Of a stretch of 64,000 nucleotides of DNA, positions 45,565 through 53,769 are shown piece by piece. The DNA lies in assembly GCF_014698735.1 (NCBI RefSeq), contig NZ_JACJTQ010000002.1, positions 1 to 64,000 on the forward strand, in the 5' to 3' direction. Both the position numbers and the translations under genes were made by a program. The DNA comes from Anabaena catenula FACHB-362. GTDB lineage: Bacteria; Cyanobacteriota; Cyanobacteriia; Cyanobacteriales; Nostocaceae. Positions within the stretch are counted from its first letter, which is position 1, and each line of letters begins with the position of its first letter. The notes below the pieces were generated by a model. It was not told the DNA's origin and searched no databases. It saw only the letters and a program-made list of their open reading frames with translations.

Positions 45565-45582
45565 AAGGAGGATGAGAAATTG
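45565..45582 (+). promoter_or_regulatory. Strong Shine-Dalgarno site before a TTG start
   Basis: The sequence aaggagga (45565-45572) lies 7 nt before TTG 45580. An ATG at 45572 overlaps the site but is in another frame and meets a stop after seven codons, so TTG is the start of the YaaW-like gene. Confidence 0.7.
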
Positions 45583-46422
45583 GATGAACTGAGGCCAGTA
45601 CTAGAGTTAGCCACCGAAGAGGAACTACAGGACTTAACAGCTATTCTGTTTAGTCGTAAGTTCAATCCCCTAGATTATGTTCACACACCAGAACCCATCG
45701 TGGTGCAAAGTCAAAACCACAAAGCTTGGTTAGACACCATAGAAAACCGCTTTCGTTTTTTAGCAGCTGATGGGATGACGGTATTACGGGGACGTAGTTA
45801 CCAAGTCACTTACCGACAAACATTAATTCAAGTCTGTAAGTATCTGAAAATAGCCTATTATCAAAATTTAACAACAGTTGATTTAGAAGCAGAAATATTT
45901 TTGCACCTGTTAGGAAAAGTTTGGAAAAAGCTGCCAGAACCAGAACAGCAAAAATTAACCACACAAGTGCAGCAACAGCTTTTAACATCAGAACTTAAAC
46001 AACCATTACCACTGTCATTACAAAAAGATCCTTTAGGATTAATTTTTAAAGGTGGTAGCGCCTTAGCTGTAACTTCTGTCATCCAACCATTTGTACTCAA
46101 ACAAATTGCCAAACAATTTGCTCTCCATTTTGCTACTTATCAAGTAGCTAAACAAGCAGCAATTACAGGAACAGAAGTAGCCAGCAAACAGTTTCAAAGC
46201 TATATAACAGCCCAAATGGCGCGACGGAGTATGACTGTAAGTGCGGCTCGTTATGGTGCAGTTCGCAGCATATTTGCTATTGTTGGGCCAATGATGTGGA
46301 CTTGGTTTTTGGCTGATTTGGGGTGGAGAGCGATCGCAACTAACTACGGTCGAATTATTCCTACTATCTTCACCCTAGCGCAAATTCGTCTCACCCGTGC
46401 AGAATGTTGGGAGCCAGCTTGA
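45580..46422 (+). CDS. YaaW-like (UPF0174) protein
   Basis: The 280-residue protein starts with TTG after a near-perfect ribosome site. The N-terminal part MDELRPVLELATEEELQDLTAILFSRKFNPLDYV is characteristic of the YaaW/UPF0174 family (in E. coli YaaW starts similarly). The middle contains long helices (GGSALAVTSVIQPFVLKQIAKQFALHFATY) and a hydrophobic C-terminal region (IFAIVGPMMWTWFLADLGWRAIATNYGRIIPTIFTLAQIR), suggesting membrane association. Its function is unknown. The last 19 bp overlap the start of the O-antigen-ligase-like gene, so the two are translationally coupled. Confidence 0.75.
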   Translation: MDELRPVLELATEEELQDLTAILFSRKFNPLDYVHTPEPIVVQSQNHKAWLDTIENRFRFLAADGMTVLRGRSYQVTYRQTLIQVCKYLKIAYYQNLTTVDLEAEIFLHLLGKVWKKLPEPEQQKLTTQVQQQLLTSELKQPLPLSLQKDPLGLIFKGGSALAVTSVIQPFVLKQIAKQFALHFATYQVAKQAAITGTEVASKQFQSYITAQMARRSMTVSAARYGAVRSIFAIVGPMMWTWFLADLGWRAIATNYGRIIPTIFTLAQIRLTRAECWEPA

Positions 46423-47714
46423 ACAAGGCTTTTTATCATCCCAACCCACGATTACAAACCCCTTGGAATTTTCTACAATTTGGACTACTATCTTTCCCAA
46501 TTAGTCCATTTTTGGGCGGTATCTCTATAGTTGTGGCATCATTGCTCACTTGGCGCAAACAATACCATATCATTAGCGATCGCCCAATTCACAAGGGATT
46601 TGCTTTTTTGAGTATATTACTACTCATTACCACCGGATTTGCCTCTCATAAACTAGAGGCTTTTTTAGGTTTATTCAATTTAGTACCCTTCTTTTTGTTT
46701 TTTACTGGACTAACTCCCCTCATTCAAACACCCGCCCAATTACGACAAATATCTTGGATCATGGTGTTTGGTTCTGTCCCGGTTTTAATAATAGGCTTTG
46801 GGCAATTATTTTTCGGTTGGAATTTCCAAGTTCAGTTTTTATGGATTGTCTTAGATTGGATAGTTGCACCAGGAGGATTACCACCAGGACGCATGGCGGC
46901 TAACTTCATGCACGCTAATACTTTAGCCGCATATTTAGTAACTATTTTCATTTTGGGTTTAGGTTTATGGATAGAAAACTATCACAAACTTAAGCAAAAA
47001 AATAGTCTGATTATCTTCTTAACAATTACAGTATTAGCCAATTTCATCGCCTTAATTTTAACTAATTCTCGCAACGGCTGGGTTATCGCTATTAGTGCTT
47101 GTTTAGCCTATGCTTTATATAAAGGTTGGCGATTAATTGTTGCTGCTGTTGTCAGTATTGCCAGTAGTTTTTTATTAGCAGCTTTTGCACCTACACCGAT
47201 TGCCCAATTTTTCCGTAGTTTCGTTCCCTACGTGATTTGGGCGCGGTTAAATGATGATATGTATCCTGATAGACCAGTGGCATTGATGCGAAAAACTCAA
47301 TGGCAATTTGCCTGGAATTTAACTCAACAACATCCTTTCACTGGTTCAGGTTTACGCAGTTTTAGCGGACTCTACAAAGCAGAGATGCAAATTGATTTAG
47401 GTCATCCCCACAACTTATTTTTAATGCTGTCTGCGGAAACTGGTTTAATTACAACTTTGCTATTTTGTGGTTTACTTGCTTGGATAATAATTGCCGCTAG
47501 TCAACTTTTATGGAAATCCAAATCTATAGAACCAGAAAATAAATTAATCTTCTTTAGTTATCTGATCACCTTTATCGGCTGGATATTATTTAATACTGTT
47601 GATGTCACCACTTTTGATATTAGGTTAAATACTCTCTCTTGGGTATTTGTCGCTGCATTATGCGGAGTTATTTATCAATATCAATCACGTCATAAACAGA
47701 ATTTAACAGATTAA
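46404..47714 (+). CDS. O-antigen ligase (Wzy/WaaL-like) family membrane protein
   Basis: The 436-residue protein has about ten hydrophobic helices and the Wzy_C/O-antigen-ligase signature region: LTNSRNGWVIAISACLAYAL (about 210-235) and, after the periplasmic loop with RPVALMRKTQWQFAWNL, QHPFTGSGLRSFSGLY and LGHPHNLFLMLSAETGLITTLLFCG, where the HPHNLFL motif is the family hallmark. It would transfer or polymerise glycan chains on lipid carriers at the outer face of the inner membrane. The gene starts 19 bp inside the YaaW-like gene. No other glycan genes are adjacent, so the target polymer (LPS, exopolysaccharide or pilin glycan) is unknown. Confidence 0.9.
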   Translation: MLGASLNKAFYHPNPRLQTPWNFLQFGLLSFPISPFLGGISIVVASLLTWRKQYHIISDRPIHKGFAFLSILLLITTGFASHKLEAFLGLFNLVPFFLFFTGLTPLIQTPAQLRQISWIMVFGSVPVLIIGFGQLFFGWNFQVQFLWIVLDWIVAPGGLPPGRMAANFMHANTLAAYLVTIFILGLGLWIENYHKLKQKNSLIIFLTITVLANFIALILTNSRNGWVIAISACLAYALYKGWRLIVAAVVSIASSFLLAAFAPTPIAQFFRSFVPYVIWARLNDDMYPDRPVALMRKTQWQFAWNLTQQHPFTGSGLRSFSGLYKAEMQIDLGHPHNLFLMLSAETGLITTLLFCGLLAWIIIAASQLLWKSKSIEPENKLIFFSYLITFIGWILFNTVDVTTFDIRLNTLSWVFVAALCGVIYQYQSRHKQNLTD

Positions 47715-47873
47715 AATAGATATCATTTCATTCCTCGCAGCCGACTTCGTAAATAATTAAACGCAGATGGACGCAAATGGACGCAGATAATTTTGTACTT
47801 CATTAGACTAGGAAATGCTATATTAATTATTCTGTCTTGTAAATATCATTATGATTTATAAAAGGTTAAGATA

Positions 47874-48491
47874 TCACAAATTATGAATTTGACTAGCACT
47901 AATCACCTGCTCAACTGTGATATTTAACTCTGGAAAAGTGGGAGAAATAATTTTATCTTTTCCTGTAAATGCCTTGACTTGATATTTGCCATTAATCAAT
48001 TCATAAACAAACACAGTTGGTAATTTGGGATTACCTAAATAACTCCTAGAAGCAATAGCTAAATAATCGACAATCCAATATTCTTTAATTCCCAGATTTT
48101 CATATTCTTCTAATTTATCAACATAATCATCTTCCCAATTAGTTGATGTTACTTCTACAGCTAGTTGAATCGCTTCAATCACAGCACCGTAATTAGTCAC
48201 ATTAGCATTCCATAAATATGCACTTACCACACTCACATCTGGATTTCTTCCTCTTTGTTCACCATTGCTGGTGCAGGTTCTAATAACTATATCTTTATCA
48301 ACAATATAATCAAGTCCTAAGCGCCGAATTTCATCGTTAAAACCAAACATTAAAAATCTAGCTACATTTTTATGCGCTCTAATTGCTTCCACTTTGACAA
48401 TCTCTCCATTTACCAATTCATAAATACCATCATCAGGGTGCTGTTCCAGAAATTCTATAAAGTTCAATTTTTTCAATATAATGCTAGTCAT
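47874..48491 (-). CDS. Uma2 family endonuclease-like protein (second copy)
   Basis: The 205-residue protein has the Uma2/DUF820 fold: LNFIEFLEQHPDDGIYELVNGEIVKVE, RGRNPDVSVVSAYLW (catalytic Asp), LAVEVTSTNWEDDYVDKLEEYENLGIKEYWIVDYLAIASR. Its N-terminus differs enough from the 3399-4004 gene to rule out a recent duplication. Function of the family is not established. It stands alone, convergent with the O-antigen ligase-like gene. Confidence 0.9.
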   Translation of the reverse strand: MTSIILKKLNFIEFLEQHPDDGIYELVNGEIVKVEAIRAHKNVARFLMFGFNDEIRRLGLDYIVDKDIVIRTCTSNGEQRGRNPDVSVVSAYLWNANVTNYGAVIEAIQLAVEVTSTNWEDDYVDKLEEYENLGIKEYWIVDYLAIASRSYLGNPKLPTVFVYELINGKYQVKAFTGKDKIISPTFPELNITVEQVISASQIHNL

Positions 48492-48694
48492 ACTAACCTC
48501 CTATTTACATGAGGACATCAATAAAATAATCTTCTTCACTAATATATTTTAGTACCTTAACGTAAGCTGTTAGTTAGGGAACTCTTAACAGGGAACACCT
48601 GGTTATGGAAGTGCTAACCGTTGCGAAAACTCTTGTCTTGCTTCTCACGTGTGTAAACAGTAGGTAAAATGGGTATGTCCGTAATTAAAACCTT

Positions 48695-49219
48695 ATGCCT
48701 AGTACAGCTAATTTTCTGCAATACACCCAATGGTGTGGTATTGCGACGATAGTATTCGCAGTCCTGACAATCTTGGCTTTCCTGTTCAAATGGGGCTTTC
48801 GCTTTCGACTGGTGGGAACAACAGGCTTTATGCTGGTACTAACAGCGGGGTTATTTTCACTTTCCCTAGTTCCTCTGAGTCGCACAGTTATTCCGGGTGC
48901 TGTGAAATACACCCTAGTTTATGACAACGGTTCTAACCAAGCAGTAATTACAACCACACCGGAAATTACCCCCACGCAATTAGAAGCAACTTTACGTCAA
49001 GCAGCTAGTAATCTCTATTCTCCTGGTCGCTTAGGTAGCGGCAATAACAAGCAACTGACAGTCCGCGCCCGCACCATTATCCACCCAGAACCAGGTTTGT
49101 CTATACCCGTGTACTTGGGTCAAGTAAACCGCGCTCTAACCAGTCGTGAAGACCCAGAAATGGCAGTTGAAGTTTATTTAGACAAGTTTGCTTCATTACC
49201 AAAACCTACAGCTTCATAG
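48695..49219 (+). CDS. Ycf51 family membrane protein
   Basis: The 174-residue protein is a member of Ycf51 (DUF2518), found in cyanobacteria and some plastids. Two hydrophobic helices near the N-terminus (CGIATIVFAVLTILAFLF, LVGTTGFMLVLTAGLFSLSL) are followed by a soluble domain with EITPTQLEATLRQAASNLYSPGRLG and TVRARTIIHPEPGLSIPVYLGQVNRAL. Its function is unknown; it is probably a thylakoid or plasma membrane protein. A long tandem-repeat array begins at its stop codon. Confidence 0.9.
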   Translation: MPSTANFLQYTQWCGIATIVFAVLTILAFLFKWGFRFRLVGTTGFMLVLTAGLFSLSLVPLSRTVIPGAVKYTLVYDNGSNQAVITTTPEITPTQLEATLRQAASNLYSPGRLGSGNNKQLTVRARTIIHPEPGLSIPVYLGQVNRALTSREDPEMAVEVYLDKFASLPKPTAS

Positions 49220-49448
49220 GGAATAGGGAATAGGGAATGGGTAATTGGTAATTGGTAATTGGTAATTGGTAATTGGTAATTGGTAATTGGTAATTGGTAA
49301 TTGGTAATTGGTAATTGGTAATTGGTAATTGGTAATTGGCAAATTCTTTCCCCCTGCACCCTGCACCCTGCCCCCTGCACCCTGCACCCTGCACCCTGCA
49401 CCCTGCTCCCTGCCCCCTGCACCCTGCACCCTGCACCCTGCTCCCTGC
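49218..49448. repeat. Three adjacent heptamer tandem-repeat arrays
   Basis: Immediately after ycf51 come about three units of agggaat (49218-49240), then about 14 almost perfect units of taattgg (49241-49339). After a 12-bp gap come about 14 units of ccctgca with variants (ccccctg, ctccctg) at 49352-49448. All three arrays have a period of exactly 7 bp although their sequences are unrelated. Such short tandemly repeated repeats are known from heterocystous cyanobacteria. Open frames across them are repeat artefacts. Confidence 0.95.
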
Positions 49449-49574
49449 CTTCTAACTCCTGAATTTTGCTGTATATTTTTCCCTATTACACAATTTTTTT
49501 GTCACCTATAATACAATAAAGATTATTTTAAAATTTGATTAAGAAGTATCAATACTTTTGGCAAAATAGTGACC

Positions 49575-50726
49575 ATGCCTAATCAACATTCTACTGAAAC
49601 TTTGTCTACTCAAACCTCTAGTTCATTTTTGAGCCTGACTGTTTCCCCTGGGAAAGTAATTCGCGGTGCGGGTGTGTTGTCCACAGTTGCGTCTGAAGTC
49701 GCTCGTTTGGGAACTCGTCCGTTTATTGTGTCAGGAAACCATACTCTCCATATTAGCCAAGAGAGTTTACAACCTATTTTTCAATCCCAAGAATTACATA
49801 CTGTCTCAGTTTCTTATGGTGTTGATTGTTGTGAAGCGAGTCTGAAAGCTTTACGCAAAGCCGCCAAGGAACATAAGGCTGATATCATTGTCGGTGTTGG
49901 TGGTGGTAAAGCCCTAGATACGGCTAAATTAGTTGCCCATCAATTGAAGTTACCAGTTGTTACAATTCCCACCTCTGCGGCTACCTGTGCTGCTTGGACT
50001 GCCCTTTCTAATGTATATTCGGCAACGGGGGCGTTTTTGTATGATGTGGCTTTATCTCGCTGTCCAGATTTGCTGATTTTGGATTATGATTTGATTCAGA
50101 CTGCACCCCAACGAACTTTAGTGGCAGGAATTGGGGATGCGATCGCTAAATGGTATGAAGCATCAGTTAGTAGTGGACATTTACAAGAAACTCTAATTAT
50201 TGCCGCAGTCCAGCAAGCACGGGTTTTACGAGATATTTTGTTCCAAAAATCCGCCGTTGCTTTACAATCGACCGGGAGCGAAGTTTGGCAAGAAGTTGTA
50301 GACGCAACAGTTTTACTAGCTGGTGTAATTGGTGGACTTGGTGGCGCACAATGTCGCACAGTTGCCGCCCATGCCGTCCATAATGGCTTAACTCACATTG
50401 CTGGACATGGTAGCATTCACGGGGAAAAAGTCGCCTATGGCATCTTGGTGCAATTGCGGTTAGAAGAAATGATCCAGGGAAATCAATTAGCAGCATCAGC
50501 AAGACAACAATTGTTGAAGTTCTATGCAGAGATTGGACTACCCCAAAAATTAGCAGATTTGGGATTAGGTAATATCACTCTGGGCGAATTACAAACAGCA
50601 GCAGAAACTAGTTTAGAACCGAATTCTGATATCCACCGGTTACCATTTAATGTGGCGTTAGAACAATTAATGGCCGCAATGGTTTCTACCACTGCACCAA
50701 ACCAATTAAAAATTAAAAATGGGTAA
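49575..50726 (+). CDS. Iron-containing alcohol/glycerol dehydrogenase family protein
   Basis: The protein has 383 residues from ATG 49575; a GTG at 49569 would add two. It belongs to the group III metal-dependent (glycerol dehydrogenase-like) family: VSPGKVIRGAGVLSTVASEV, the NAD-binding DIIVGVGGGKALDTAKLVAHQLKLPVVTIPTSAAT (residues about 100-135, with GGGKxxDxxK) and the metal site with Asp in GIGDAIAKWYE and His in HAVHNGLTHIAGHGSIHGEKVAYG. The substrate cannot be told; related enzymes oxidise glycerol or reduce small carbonyls. It lies between repeat arrays, followed by the aminotransferase gene on the same strand. Confidence 0.88.
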   Translation: MPNQHSTETLSTQTSSSFLSLTVSPGKVIRGAGVLSTVASEVARLGTRPFIVSGNHTLHISQESLQPIFQSQELHTVSVSYGVDCCEASLKALRKAAKEHKADIIVGVGGGKALDTAKLVAHQLKLPVVTIPTSAATCAAWTALSNVYSATGAFLYDVALSRCPDLLILDYDLIQTAPQRTLVAGIGDAIAKWYEASVSSGHLQETLIIAAVQQARVLRDILFQKSAVALQSTGSEVWQEVVDATVLLAGVIGGLGGAQCRTVAAHAVHNGLTHIAGHGSIHGEKVAYGILVQLRLEEMIQGNQLAASARQQLLKFYAEIGLPQKLADLGLGNITLGELQTAAETSLEPNSDIHRLPFNVALEQLMAAMVSTTAPNQLKIKNG

Positions 50727-50816
50727 TTGGTAATAGGTAATTGGTAATTGGTAAAATTTTCATCTATTCCCAGTCTCCAGTCCCCAGTCCCCTGTTTCCT
50801 ATTTCGAGGTTATAGA

Positions 50817-52025
50817 ATGAATTTGAGTTGGATTACTCCCGCAGCACGTATACAAAAATTGCCACCTTATGTATTTGCCCGTTTGGACGAATTAAAGGCT
50901 AAGGCTAGAGAACAAGGGCTAGATTTGATTGATTTGGGTATGGGAAATCCTGATGGACCCACACCCCAACCTGTAATAGAAGCCGCAATGGCAGCTTTGC
51001 AAAATCCGGCTAATCACGGTTATCCCCCATTTGAAGGGACTGCGAGTTTCCGCAAGGCAATTACTAAATGGTACAATCGCCGTTATGGTGTGGTACTTGA
51101 TCCTGATAGTGAGGCTTTACCGCTGCTGGGTTCTAAGGAAGGGTTGGGACATTTAGCGATCGCTTACATCAATCCCGGTGATACTGTTTTAGTACCTTCA
51201 CCATCCTATCCTGTTCACTTTCGTGGCCCCATCATTGCTGGGGGAGTTATCCACAATTTAATTCTCAAAGAAGAAAATAACTGGTTAATTGATTTAGCTG
51301 CTATTCCTGAGGAAGTGGCCAGAAAAGCCAAAATCCTCTATTTCAATTATCCTAGTAATCCTACCGCTGCCACCGCCCCCCGTGAATTCTTTGAAGAAAT
51401 TGTTGCTTTTGCGCGGAAGTATGAAATCCTCTTAGTCCATGATTTATGTTATGCAGAATTAGCTTTTGATGGTTATCAACCCACTAGCTTGTTAGAAATT
51501 CCCGGTGCAAAAGATATCGGTGTAGAATTTCACACCCTTTCCAAAACCTATAATATGGCAGGTTGGCGTGTGGGGTTTGTAGTCGGAAATCGTCATGTGA
51601 TCCAAGGTTTACGGACTTTAAAAACCAATTTGGATTATGGCATTTTTTCCGCTTTACAAACAGCAGCAGAAACAGCTTTGCAACTTCCTGATTCTTATTT
51701 ACATGAAGTCCAACAACGTTACCGCACCCGTCGAGATTTTCTCATTGATGGTTTAGGAAAATTGGGTTGGAATATTCCCAAAACCGAAGCGACAATGTAT
51801 CTATGGGTAAAATGTCCTGTAGGGATAAATTCCACAGACTTTGCTTTGAATATTTTGCAGCAAACTGGTGTGGTTGTCACTCCTGGTAATGCTTTTGGTG
51901 TTGGTGGTGAAGGCTATGTGAGAATTAGTTTAATTGCCGATTGCGATCGCTTGGGTGAAGCTTTACAAAGATTCAAAGAAGCTGGAATTCGCTATCAACC
52001 AGAAGCAGTAGTTTCTGCGTCATAA
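50817..52025 (+). CDS. Class I aminotransferase (aspartate/alanine or LL-DAP aminotransferase-like)
   Basis: The protein has 402 residues from ATG 50817 (MNLSWITPAARIQKLPPYVF) with a fair ribosome site (gagg); an in-frame ATG at 50748 lies in repeat-like sequence. Fold-type I PLP enzyme: LIDLGMGNPDGPTPQPVIEA, LPLLGSKEGLGHLAIAYI, ILYFNYPSNPTAATAP (with the Asn/Pro motif), LLVHDLCYAELAFDG and the PLP-binding Lys in TLSKTYNMAGWRVGF. Close cyanobacterial proteins are annotated as aspartate or alanine aminotransferase (AlaC-like), which are hard to separate from LL-diaminopimelate aminotransferase by sequence. It follows the alcohol dehydrogenase gene. Confidence 0.85.
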   Translation: MNLSWITPAARIQKLPPYVFARLDELKAKAREQGLDLIDLGMGNPDGPTPQPVIEAAMAALQNPANHGYPPFEGTASFRKAITKWYNRRYGVVLDPDSEALPLLGSKEGLGHLAIAYINPGDTVLVPSPSYPVHFRGPIIAGGVIHNLILKEENNWLIDLAAIPEEVARKAKILYFNYPSNPTAATAPREFFEEIVAFARKYEILLVHDLCYAELAFDGYQPTSLLEIPGAKDIGVEFHTLSKTYNMAGWRVGFVVGNRHVIQGLRTLKTNLDYGIFSALQTAAETALQLPDSYLHEVQQRYRTRRDFLIDGLGKLGWNIPKTEATMYLWVKCPVGINSTDFALNILQQTGVVVTPGNAFGVGGEGYVRISLIADCDRLGEALQRFKEAGIRYQPEAVVSAS

Positions 52026-52028
52026 TTG

Positions 52029-52245
52029 AGGTGACAGGGAACAGAGGAGACATGGGGACACGGGGACACGGAGACGCGGAGACACGGGGACACGGAGAAA
52101 ATTAAGAATAACTTAATTACCCATAATCACCAATCCCTAATTACCAATTACCAATTACCAATTACCAATCACCAATTACCAATCACCAATTACCAATTAC
52201 CAATCACCCAATTTTCAATTTTCAATTTTTAATTTTTAATTTGAA
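52029..52245. repeat. Composite repeat region upstream of arsR
   Basis: It runs from 'ggggacacggg' units (52052-52098) into about eleven ccaatta/ccaatca heptamers (about 52140-52206). It then has five heptamers of tcaattt/ttaattt type (about 52208-52242), ending within a few bases of the arsR start. The ccaatta units are the complement of the taattgg units downstream of ycf51, so the two arrays are inverted relative to each other across 2.9 kb. Confidence 0.85.
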
Positions 52246-52248
52246 ATA

Positions 52249-52563
52249 ATGCCAATTGCTACTCACAATTCAATTGTAGCGGGTTTTCATGCCCTCTCTG
52301 ACCCGATTAGAATTAGCGTCCTAGAATTGCTACGTCAACGTGAACTTTGTGTATGTGATTTATGTGATGCTTTAGAGATAAGTCAGTCAAAACTTTCTTT
52401 TCATCTCAAAAATCTTAAAGAAGCTGGCTTAGTTAATGCCCGTCATGAAGGACGCTGGATTTATTACAGTTTAAATTTGCCCCAATTTCTGGTTTTAGAA
52501 CAACATTTAGCAGATTTTCGCCTCAATCATATCATGTCAAAACCTCGTTCTTGCTGTGATTAA
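52249..52563 (+). CDS. arsR: ArsR family As(III)-responsive repressor
   Basis: The 104-residue winged-helix repressor has the ArsR metal-binding motif ELCVCDLCDAL (Cys34, Cys36, Cys39) in the alpha-3 region and a C-terminal Cys pair (RSCCD). The DNA-binding helix is SQSKLSFHLKNLKEAGLV and the wing is ARHEGRWIYYSL. As(III) binding to the cysteines releases DNA. It is first in a run with a PstS-like gene, GAPDH and arsJ, the arsenate-detoxification set. Two ATCAA-N6-TTGA(T/A) dyads lie after it, before the next gene. Its own promoter must lie in or beside the repeat region upstream. Confidence 0.93.
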   Translation: MPIATHNSIVAGFHALSDPIRISVLELLRQRELCVCDLCDALEISQSKLSFHLKNLKEAGLVNARHEGRWIYYSLNLPQFLVLEQHLADFRLNHIMSKPRSCCD

Positions 52564-52605
52564 CAAGCTGGATAATATCAAGACGATAAGTCTCCTATCC
52601 AATAC

Positions 52606-52674
52606 ATCAAGTTTTTTTGATTAATTTTTATATACAATGCTATCCTTGTGGTTGACATATCAATTTTTTTTGAA
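52606..52674 (+). promoter_or_regulatory. Twin ArsR-type operators and promoter of the pstS-gap-arsJ genes
   Basis: Two dyads of the ArsR-family operator form occur between arsR and the pstS-like gene: ATCAA-N6-TTGAT at 52606-52621 (perfect) and ATCAA-N6-TTGAA at 52659-52674 (one mismatch), with 53-bp spacing. A perfect -35 element TTGACA (52652-52657) abuts the second dyad, which would fill the -35/-10 spacer; the -10 is weak (around 52675-52680). This predicts arsenite-inducible transcription separate from arsR. Confidence 0.62.
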
Positions 52675-52709
52675 ATGATAGAGAAATACTGTTAGTATCA
52701 GCAATACAG

Positions 52710-53768
52710 GTGCGGTCAGTGAAAGCAACAGCAACTAAATTGGCTTTAACGGTTGGGATGTTTACATTTGTGACTAGCTGTGCAAGTACATCCAACTCAT
52801 CAATTCAAACTCAACAAGCAACACAAGTTACTGATTCAGCAAAGGTCACAATCATCAAAATAGATGGTTCTAGTACAGTTTATCCGATTACCCAAGCGAT
52901 CGCTAAAGAGTTTCAAGCCGACTCCAAAAATAACGCCCAAGTAAAAGTCAATATTTCCGGTACTAGCGGAGGTTTTGAAAACTTCTGCACTGGAGAAACA
53001 GACATTAGTAACGCCTCTCGGCCGATTACCCAGACAGAGATGGCAGCTTGTAAAAAAAATGGCGTAACCTATATGGAATTACCCATTGCCTTTGATGCCC
53101 TAACGGTAGCTGTAAACCCGCAAAACAACTGGGCAAAAGACATCACAGTAGCCGAACTAAAAAAGATATGGGAACCAGAAGCTGAAGGAAAAATTACCCG
53201 TTGGAACCAAGTACGCGCTTCTTGGCCAGACCGCCCCATCAAATTATACGGTGCTGGCGATAAATCTGGAACCTTTGACTATTTTACCGAAGCAGTTGTT
53301 GGTAAAGCCAAAGCCAGCCGCAAAGATTACACAGCCAGCGAAGATGATGAAGTGTTAGTTGCAGGTATTAATAAAGACCCTGATGCATTGGGTTACTTTG
53401 GCTATGCTTACTACGAAGAAAACAAAGATAAATTAAAAGTCGTAGCAGTTAATAACGGTAAAGGGGCTGTTTTACCATCACGAGAAACAGTAGAAAAAGC
53501 CAAGTATCAACCACTTTCTCGACCTCTATTTATATATGTCAATCTTTGGTCTAGCAAAAATAAAAGTGTAGTGTATAAGTTTGCAGACTTCTACATTAAA
53601 CAAGCAGCAACTACAGCTATTTCTGTCGGCTATGTTCCTTTACCAGAGGAAGCTTACAAACTTGATTACGTTCACTTATACAAAGGCAAAATAGGAACAG
53701 TATTTGCTGGAAAGTCGCAATTAGACTTGACACTGGGAGAATTATTGCGTAAACAAAAGGAATTTTAA
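52710..53768 (+). CDS. PstS-like phosphate/arsenate-binding lipoprotein in the ars operon
   Basis: The protein has 352 residues, starting at GTG 52710 (a second GTG at 52719 is equally likely). The lipoprotein signal peptide [17 protein letters not shown] has a lipobox Cys near residue 24. The mature part is a PstS-type periplasmic binding protein: [44 protein letters not shown] and [20 protein letters not shown], where the Ser/Thr/Asp oxyanion contacts are visible. The permease and ATPase subunits (PstCAB) are not adjacent. In other cyanobacterial ars clusters a PstS-like gene precedes GAPDH and arsJ. It may favour phosphate or bind arsenate; this is inference. The stop codon is 1 bp before the next start. 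Confidence 0.88.
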   Translation: MRSVKATATKLALTVGMFTFVTSCASTSNSSIQTQQATQVTDSAKVTIIKIDGSSTVYPITQAIAKEFQADSKNNAQVKVNISGTSGGFENFCTGETDISNASRPITQTEMAACKKNGVTYMELPIAFDALTVAVNPQNNWAKDITVAELKKIWEPEAEGKITRWNQVRASWPDRPIKLYGAGDKSGTFDYFTEAVVGKAKASRKDYTASEDDEVLVAGINKDPDALGYFGYAYYEENKDKLKVVAVNNGKGAVLPSRETVEKAKYQPLSRPLFIYVNLWSSKNKSVVYKFADFYIKQAATTAISVGYVPLPEEAYKLDYVHLYKGKIGTVFAGKSQLDLTLGELLRKQKEF

Positions 53769-53769
53769 C

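Noticed and set aside
49241-49448. Possible CRISPR array
   Set aside because: The repeats are 7-bp units in direct contact without spacers, and no cas genes are present.
49174-49511. Open frames with QGAGCR or ITNYQLP repeats on both strands
   Set aside because: They are translations of the heptamer arrays (7 bp is not a multiple of 3, so all frames stay open); no gene is implied.
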